NCBI GenBank assembly: GCA_009617715.1
Contig: VTFK01000308.1
Coordinates: forward strand, 310,001 to 374,000
DNA: 64,000 bases
Reading direction: 5' to 3'
From: Plectrocnemia conspersa
Lineage: Eukaryota; Arthropoda; Insecta; Trichoptera; Polycentropodidae
Below, piece by piece: positions 57,289-64,000 of the stretch; the first letter of the stretch is position 1, and each line of letters begins with the position of its first letter. The translations under genes were made by a program, and so were the position numbers. A model generated the notes under the pieces. That model had not been told where the DNA came from and searched no databases. It saw nothing but the letters and a program-made list of their open reading frames with translations.

Positions 57289-60281
57289 TCCGTGTACTAC
57301 AGATAAATCTGAATGAGTGCAGAGCGGCGCAGGACCTGATGCTGCACACGACCAACGAGCGAAACGAAGACGTTGTGTTGATCTCTGAGCAGTACCGGGA
57401 CGGCCAGCACAGGTGGTACTCTGCGGCGGGGTGCAGGAGTGCAGTCTACGTGCCGTCAGTGCGGCTGAGGGAGACATCAGTTGGGGCGGCAGGCGGCAGA
57501 GGCTTCGTCTGGGTTGAGGTCGGGAACATACGACTGTACAGCTGTTATTACTCCCCGAACTCGCCCTTAGACGCCTTCACAACAGACTTGTCCCGGCTCG
57601 CGGACGACATATCCTCCTCCAGTCTGCCAGTTGTCGTCGCCGGGGACTTCAACGCCAAGGCCCGGGTGGGGCTCCAACAAAACGGACCGCCGCGGAAATT
57701 TGCTCGCGGAAATGGCCTCTCAGCTGAACTTGCACGCGGCCAACAGAGGAAATACGCCCACTTTCAGAAGAGGAAGTTACGGCTCTGTTTTGGACGTAAC
57801 TTTTACAAGTGCGTCTATCGCTCATCGCGTCGCTGGGTGGCGCGTCCTGGAAGAAGTGCACTCGGCGAGTGATCACATGTACGTCGAGTTCGTGCTGACA
57901 CTACAAGACGCACGTCCGAGACCGCCACTGTCACAGAGTGGATGGGCGGTGCATAAGCTGGATGTCGAACTCTTCGATGAGGAGGTCGCAGCGAGAAGAG
58001 GTGCAGTGATCGAGACCGCACTGAGCGAAGCGTCGCCGGAGCGGACCGTGGAAGCGCTTAATGGTCTCCTGCGCTACTGTTGCGACGCGTCAATGCCACG
58101 AAGGAGAGGGCCGCCCCGACGATCCACATACTGGTGGACAGAAGAAATTGCGGACCTTCGCCGCCAGTGCCTCTCGGCGCGCAGAAGAGCGCAGAGGAGA
58201 CACAGAGACGAGGCGTCAAGAGAGGGCTACAAGCAGGCTCGAAAAGCCCTCAGTATAGCAATCAGTGCGAGCAAGTCTAGATGCTGGGATGAGCTGTGCG
58301 CTATGCTCGAGGCTGACCCGTGGGGCACGCCATACAGGATGGTGAGGGGGAAACTCCGAAAAGCCACCGTCGATCCGTATTTGGAAGACCCGAATAACAT
58401 GGAACAGATCGTCGACGGTCTCTTCCCCCAACACAGAGAAGAGACTTGGCCCAGCAGCGAGACCAACCCGGTCAACGAACGGAGCATTCTCTCGCCATTC
58501 ACTGTGGAAGAGGTGGTCGACGCTGCAAAGAGGATCAGCGTGAAGAAGGCGCCGGGCCCGGACTGCGTGCCGAACGCAGTCATCAGCCGGATCGCCGAGA
58601 CGGACCCGCAGCTACTAGCCGCGGTGTACAACGATTGCCTCCAAGGAGGCACATTCGCGAAGCCGTGGAAGAGACAGCGGCTAGTATTGATCCCCAAGCG
58701 GAAGGGAGCTCTACCGGGTCCAACAGCGTACCGCCCTCTGTGCATGCTGGATGGGGCCGGAAAGCTCTTTGAGCGAATCATCCTCCAGCGACTGCAGGCA
58801 GTACTAGAAGATGAAAAGATGGGATTGTCGGAGCGACAGTACGGCTTCCGCCCGGGCAGGTCGACTATTGACGCCATCCAGAGGGTAGTCATGAAGGTGA
58901 GGCACGCATGGCGAGGCAGCGCGAAGACCAGCAGTCACGCCATACTGATTGCCTTAGACGTCCGAAACGCCTTCAACTCAGCCAGCTGGACGCTGACGGT
59001 GAAGGCACTCCGAGACCGGAAAACCCCAGCATGCCTGGTGAAGATAGTCGAGAGTTATTTCACGGACAGGCTGCTGGAGTATGCTTGCGGGGGCGAGAAG
59101 CGCACCCGACGAGTGACGGCGGGCGTCCCGCAAGGGTCGGTGCTGGGTCCCTCTCTATGGAACCTAATGTACGACGAGCTGCTGCGCCTGGAGATGCCCG
59201 ACGGCGTCGAGCTAATCGCATTCGCCGACGACGTCGCAGTTGTCGCCACCGCAAAGCAACCGACACAGCTGCAGCAGGCAGCAGAAGAGGCGCTGCAGCT
59301 GATACAGAAATGGATGGATCAAGCCGGGCTCACACTCGCGGCGGAGAAAACCGAAGCAGTGTTTTTCACGCGGAGGCGCAAACTACCGCCACCCAGGATA
59401 GCGATCGACGGCCTCGAAATACCATTCAAGAGGGAGATCCGCTACCTGGGTGTGCACATAGATGACAAGTTGCGCTTCGTACGCCACGCCGAGGCAGCAG
59501 CGACAAAAGCGGCGCGTGTGGCGGAGGACCTCGCCAGGCTGATGCCCAATGTCGGAGGACCGAAACAGAACCGGCGACGACTGTACAACGAGGTCGTCCA
59601 TTCGGTCCTCCTCTACGGCGCCCCGGTCTGGGCACAGGCCATGACAATTCAGAAGGCCAGGCTCAGTCTCACAAGAGTACAGCGAAGAAGTGCGCTTCGA
59701 GTAGCCTCCGCGTACAGGACAGTGTCTGGAGATGCTGTTCTTGCCCTATGCGGCTTGCCACCGCTGGATCTACTCGCCTTGGAGAGGCAGGCGACCTACA
59801 ACGGCCAGGAGAATGAGACCGCCAGAGCTGCGACCATGTCCGAGTGGCAACGAAGATGGGACGAGTCCACCAAGGGTCGGTGGACGCACAGGCTCATCGG
59901 TGACCTGAGGACTTGGATCGCCAGGAAACACGGTGAGCTATCTTACCATCTCACACAGGGCATGACCGGACACGGTTGCTTCGGCACGTACCTGAAGAAG
60001 ATTGGCAAAGCAGCGAGCGCCGTGTGCCACCACTGCGACACCGAAAGAGATGACGACGCTGAGCACACGCTCTTCGAATGCTCGGCGTGGGCATCGGACA
60101 GATCAGCGTTGGAGAGGACAACAGGAAGGCCTGCCGCAGTAAACACTATGGTACAATCAATGCTGCTGAACAGGGCTTCTTTGAGGCATGGAAGAACTTT
60201 GTGACCTCCGTAATGCGACACAAAGAAGACGCTGAAAGACAGCGCAATAGCGGCCCCAACGGGACACAGTCCCAGAACTGA
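57289..60281 (+). pseudogene. R1-clade ORF2 (endonuclease and reverse transcriptase), frameshifted
   Basis: Endonuclease motifs come first: VLQINLNECRAAQDL, DVVLISEQYRDG, VVAGDFNAK, then, after a one-base shift in a G-run near 57,666, SASDHMYVEF. Reverse transcriptase follows: APGPDCVPNAVI, LVLIPKRKG, YRPLCMLDGAGKLFERI, YGFRPGRSTIDAI, ALDVRNAFNSASW, GVPQGSVLGPSLWN and the catalytic FADDVAVV. After that come KTEAVFF, IRYLGVHID and a CHHC-type knuckle (CHHCDTERDDDAEHTLFEC). A second shift near 60,170 leads to EAWKNFVTSVMRHKEDAERQ and a stop at 60279-60281. All catalytic motifs are intact, so only the shifts break it. The start codon is unclear because it overlaps or abuts the ORF1 stop. Confidence 0.85.
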
Positions 60282-61740
60282 ACGAACCGAAGGGATATAT
60301 CGGACAGACAGTACCGGTCGTTCAGGGGAGGGCAGTAGATGGGTTTTAGCCGGTAGGTCGTTGACTAGCAACGGAATCCGGCACTGTCGTTAGCGACTTG
60401 GAAGCTAACGACGTCTTTCGAAGATGTGAACGTACATGGGTTGATTTTGTCGTGTTTGCTTTCATTTTCCAAGCTTTCATCCGTTGTTAAATTTCGTGAA
60501 GGTTTCTCTGGAGGTTTTCTGACGCTTTCAATGGATCATGTTCATGATGAGAAGCGATCACAGCTGTATCGTCGGGCAAATGTCGCTATTGTTGCATAAC
60601 CTATCTTTGTGAGATCAGCGGTACAAATTAGGTAGAAAACCGGTCCCAATACACTTCCCTGTGGAACTCCGGATTCGATTTCTTTCAGCTCCGTGCGCGA
60701 AAGTATCTATCTCTTATGCAGGATTCTAATATTTTATAAATATTGTTCGGCAGGTTTACTTTTATCTTATAGAGCAGTCCATCGCGTCTGACTTAGTAAT
60801 ATCTATGAACGCAGCAGTGAAGTACCTTTTGCCCTCAGAATCGTTAATGATTATTTTTATAATCTTATGGACTTGCTCTATAGTTCCATGGCGATTTCTG
60901 AATCAAAATTGGTGATCTGCATTAATTATTTTGTCTTCAATTATTGGGTTTATTCGTTAAAGTAACAGTTTTTCGAATGTTTTTGACAACACAGGTAACA
61001 GGCTTATCAGTTTATACGGCGTTGTTTCTTCGAGTGGTTTTCATGGTTTTGATATCATTATTACTTCTGTAACTTTCCATGACGAAAGAAAGTGTTCCAG
61101 TTAAATATTATAGTGATAATTTTCATTCCTTTTTCTGATAATTCGAAGGGGTGTGGATGCTTTTAGATAATCTGAAATTTCCTTTGCATCTATTGTAGTT
61201 TCTATTGCAGGATCGTATGGTGTGAATACCTCGTTCAAGTGAGCTGCAAAAGTATCGGTCTTTTTATTATCGCTTCTAGACCATTTATTGTTTCCGTTTT
61301 TAATTCGCGGCGAGCATGTTATCAATTGCTTTAGCTTCTTCGTAGCTTTCCACAGCGTGTAGTCGTTACTTTTTGAGGCTGACAAGTTCTTCAATTAATT
61401 TTGAATTGCATCATTTTTTAAGTTGTATAATAGAGCCTTGAGTTATATAGGCGGCTTTATTGAATTTTGTGTTATGGCTTGGTAATCTTGATTGTTGAAA
61501 CTTTTTGCGTAGCTTACGATTTTCTGCAATTTTCTTTATCAATATTACGGAGTGATTTTCCAGATTGATTGGGTGCAGCTTTCCAAGCTACTGTATGAGC
61601 TGTTACAGTTAGTCGAGGAAAAAAATTGCGCACCATAGGGTTTATGTCATCGGGCCCGACGCCGGAGCTTTCCCCTTGGCTTGTCGGGCCTCCGCAGTAC
61701 GCCAGCATAGCAGCGGGGCCATTAAAAGACACGACTTAAA

Positions 61741-64000
61741 CTGCGCCTGAACTTGAAGATGAAACATAGCTCGTATATTTAACATATTTAATGGTTTTGC
61801 CCACCCAACTCAAATCAACTTATCACTAATATTTCGAAACATAACAGCCTTCGAAGTGAAAGTCGAAATATTTCGTACAATTATATGTATTTTAATACAC
61901 TTGTTATACACACTCATGTAAACAGCGAACGATATGCAAACTTGATTTTCGTTTAGAATAGATTTAATGTTTTTCGGAACAAGCGTCAAAATTTTGGCAT
62001 ATTTTTACTCTATGGTCAATTTTAAATGGAATACCTATATTCACAATCAGATATTAAATTGCAAGAAAAAATTGATCGTATATTTTTACTAGACGTATCT
62101 ATCTTCCTACAATTATAAAAAGGCTGAATCTGAATTTTTCACGGATTGCTGTGCATTAAATTTGGGCAGTAGCTTTTAGCAAAATTTTGTCCAGGAAATT
62201 TCTATGATTACGTAAAAAGCATTATGCAATTAAAACGTTATTGTGTTAACTAGTCTGTTGCAAGGTTTTTGAGTTTTGATACTGTTTAACATATTTTCTT
62301 ATTTTTTCAACGTAATAGAGACTCAATATAAAGAATCTAAAAAAATGGGAAATGTAAGACGTTTATTTTTGCCATTCCAGAAACGAAACAATTTGGAAAC
62401 AAGCATTTTAGTTTACTTTTTTACTTTATAAATTATTGTAGCATATTTATATACTTTTATAATTTATAAAACCTTGATAAAGTTTTCATATGTTCTGATA
62501 TAATACGTTTTATTTTAAGATAATATAGATATTTAAAAGATATACGTATGTTGAACATTCAATATTGGTAAATATGAAAAAAGTATTTGTCTATAAAATA
62601 CATATATGAACTTTTTTTGTTACATCAACTGTGCGAAATATCAATCAATACGTTTAGTTAAATCAATATTTTTTTGTACAATAATTCACTAAAAGATGTG
62701 TTTATTTTCATATTTAATTAGTAACAGCGTCACCTTATGGATAAGATCGAGCGTTAAATTAAATAATGTATATGAATAATACATAATATTTAATATTACA
62801 AAATGATTAATTTTCCTAATGATTAATGGTCTAATACAGTGGTAGGCAACCTTTATTTTTCTTGAACAATTTTTTTTAATTGTTTCTTAGTCAGTATTAT
62901 TTTGAGAATGTTTTTATGTAAATGATTGCCGGGAACTAAAAAAACTATTCAAATAAACTTGTATTGTTTCATAGTCAGCAAACTTGCCAATGTAATATAG
63001 TTTTACAATATATTTTAATAAATCCGACAACACCCAAAAGAATAAGTAAAATTATTTTTTTATAATTCAAAAAAATAGTTGCGTATTAATTAGAATTTAT
63101 ATTAACTAGTATTTTAGATTGTAGATATGTATCAAACGATTCAGAACTTAGTATTTCTGTCATAATATAATATAACCGGAACGATAGACTAGTAGAATAA
63201 GTCGGTGACTAATACCAGAAAGACCTATAATAGATTCGACTCCCATATGGACCATGGTGTTTTTTAATATGGCATAACATATTCACAAATACAATTTTTA
63301 TAAACAGTTTAATATCGATCTGATCAAAACATCAAAAACCGTCATATCCTTTAAAACTGATTTTGAAAAAAAAATACTTTTATTTACGAAATTTTTAATA
63401 TTATGAAATATTCCACAAAAACACAAAGAAATGATAAGAAAAAGCTTTGTTTTAATATATATTATAGAAAAAAACGATTTTAAAAAAAAAAAAAAATTTA
63501 ATAAAGCTACGATTAGCTTATTATTTGAATAGCCGCCATTTTTAAACCAGATGGTGGTATAAGGTAGCTAATAAACTATCCCAAGATATTTACAAGGTCT
63601 ACATAAAAAATATTATACAAAAGCTGGATGCCGCCCATTGGGTTGGACTCCTAGGGCCCAAGTACAGGTTTGCGCAATGGATGCCAAAGTAGTCCACTCA
63701 CTGTATAAACTAAAAGACTATGTGTTTAATGTAAATATAAACTAAATAATTTCTAAAATATGATAAAGTAGCAAGTATTGGATCTGGGGGGGGGGGAGGT
63801 TGGTTAGTCAGTGGGCGTTTTCTGAATATATTGCGATTTATTTAAGATTAATTGTTTTTCATTAAGCAACATGAATTGTTCTGAACAAATTCAATTTATT
63901 TAAATTAAAGTAAGACCATCGTAACCTAAAAAGTTACCACGATGCGCAACGATGCTCGAAAATAATACATTGTATTATTTCAGTACACAAAAAAATATAA
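61741..64000. other. Gene-free right flank
   Basis: AT-rich. Contains cagtggtaggcaaccttta at 62,839 (hAT-like end without a found partner), the second SINE-like copy (63175-63290), and a small GC-richer patch near 63,625-63,700. A nine-G run lies near 63,787. No coding signal. Confidence 0.45.
63175..63290 (+). repeat. tRNA-derived SINE-like repeat, copy 2
   Basis: Aligns with 10496-10600 (acgatag, gtcggtgactaat, agacct) and carries GATTCGACTCC at 63233-63243 as its box B-like motif, followed by the shared tatgg...gtttttta tail. Confidence 0.5.

Larger units (their letters stand above)
55803..60411 (+). mobile_element. R1-clade non-LTR retrotransposon nested in the jockey element
   Basis: Much more GC-rich than its surroundings. 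Starts at the jockey break with a region of short ttttccgg repeats (55,865-56,035) as 5' UTR, then ORF1 (gag-like), ORF2 (endonuclease plus reverse transcriptase) and a short 3' UTR ending where jockey sequence resumes. Boundaries are taken from the interrupted jockey text, good to about 10 bases. No poly(A) tail or clear target duplication is seen at the ends. Confidence 0.82.
55310..61740 (-). mobile_element. Decayed jockey-clade LINE, interrupted by an R1-clade LINE
   Basis: Minus-strand order from high to low coordinates: AAPNQSGKSL (61,580), LSASKSNDYTLWKATKKLKQ (61,390), frame-broken PYKLISLLPVLSKTFEKLLL (61,010), GVPQGSVLGPVFYLICTADL (60,665), then THVRSHLRKT (60,430). After the insertion it resumes at 55,803 with LSLENKLLMYKSIIKPVWTY, then RFQNKVLRMIVDAPWYVPND, followed by a tail and A-rich 3' end near 55,310. 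That is the jockey reverse transcriptase and C-terminus. Many stops and frameshifts; 5' truncated. About 70 codons expected between the two halves are absent. Confidence 0.78.

Noticed and set aside
61514..61732. Minus 72-codon ORF as a separate gene
   Set aside because: Its second half is jockey linker sequence; the first half has no independent support.

Overview
The window is AT-rich animal nuclear DNA, most probably from an insect. Its split genes have GT-AG introns, several only 57-75 bases long. Its transposon fossils belong to families typical of insect genomes (Tc1/mariner, piggyBac, a Mutator-like element, jockey, R1-clade and RTE LINEs). No tRNA, rRNA, CRISPR or prokaryotic operon is visible. 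I cannot name the species from sequence alone; the secreted collagen and phosphoserine-type genes would suit a silk- or glue-producing insect.

Layout. 1-3,865: a sorting nexin SNX16 gene (minus) with a one-base frame break near its end. 3,866-6,606: two decayed mariner copies in inverted orientation. 6,880-22,640: a long gene for MGAT2 (N-glycan GlcNAc-transferase II), with nine coding exons reconstructed at 13,773-21,455 and a piggyBac-like insertion in its last intron. 23,728-24,027: a small coiled-coil ORF. 24,522-27,803: an internally deleted Mutator-like element with a 9-bp target duplication. 28,519-29,535: a probable FANCE gene behind a mariner fossil. 32,834-34,237: an intronless MOSPD2 gene (minus). 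34,238-38,600: repeats, including a short relative of the Mutator-like element.

38,600-52,800 is the most interesting part: three plus-strand genes for secreted, low-complexity proteins. Gene A (38,848-44,687) is a mucin-like Thr/Pro repeat protein fused to a collagen domain. Gene B (45,909-47,458) is a small collagen-like protein with the same promoter, signal-peptide exon and C-terminal Cys/coiled-coil module. Gene C (51,224-52,675) is a Ser-Glu-Glu/Lys-Arg-His repeat protein with many acidic-kinase phosphorylation sites. All three have a signal peptide on a tiny first exon followed by a phase-0 intron. I infer a gland-specific silk, glue or secreted-matrix locus in which A and B may co-assemble as collagen heterotrimers and C may be the charged adhesive partner.

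52,800-64,000 is mobile-element territory: a 1,007-bp element with perfect 23-bp inverted ends, and a decayed jockey LINE (minus) that contains a nested, frameshifted but domain-complete R1-clade LINE (55,803 to about 60,411). The housekeeping genes (SNX16, MGAT2, FANCE, MOSPD2) show no functional link to each other.
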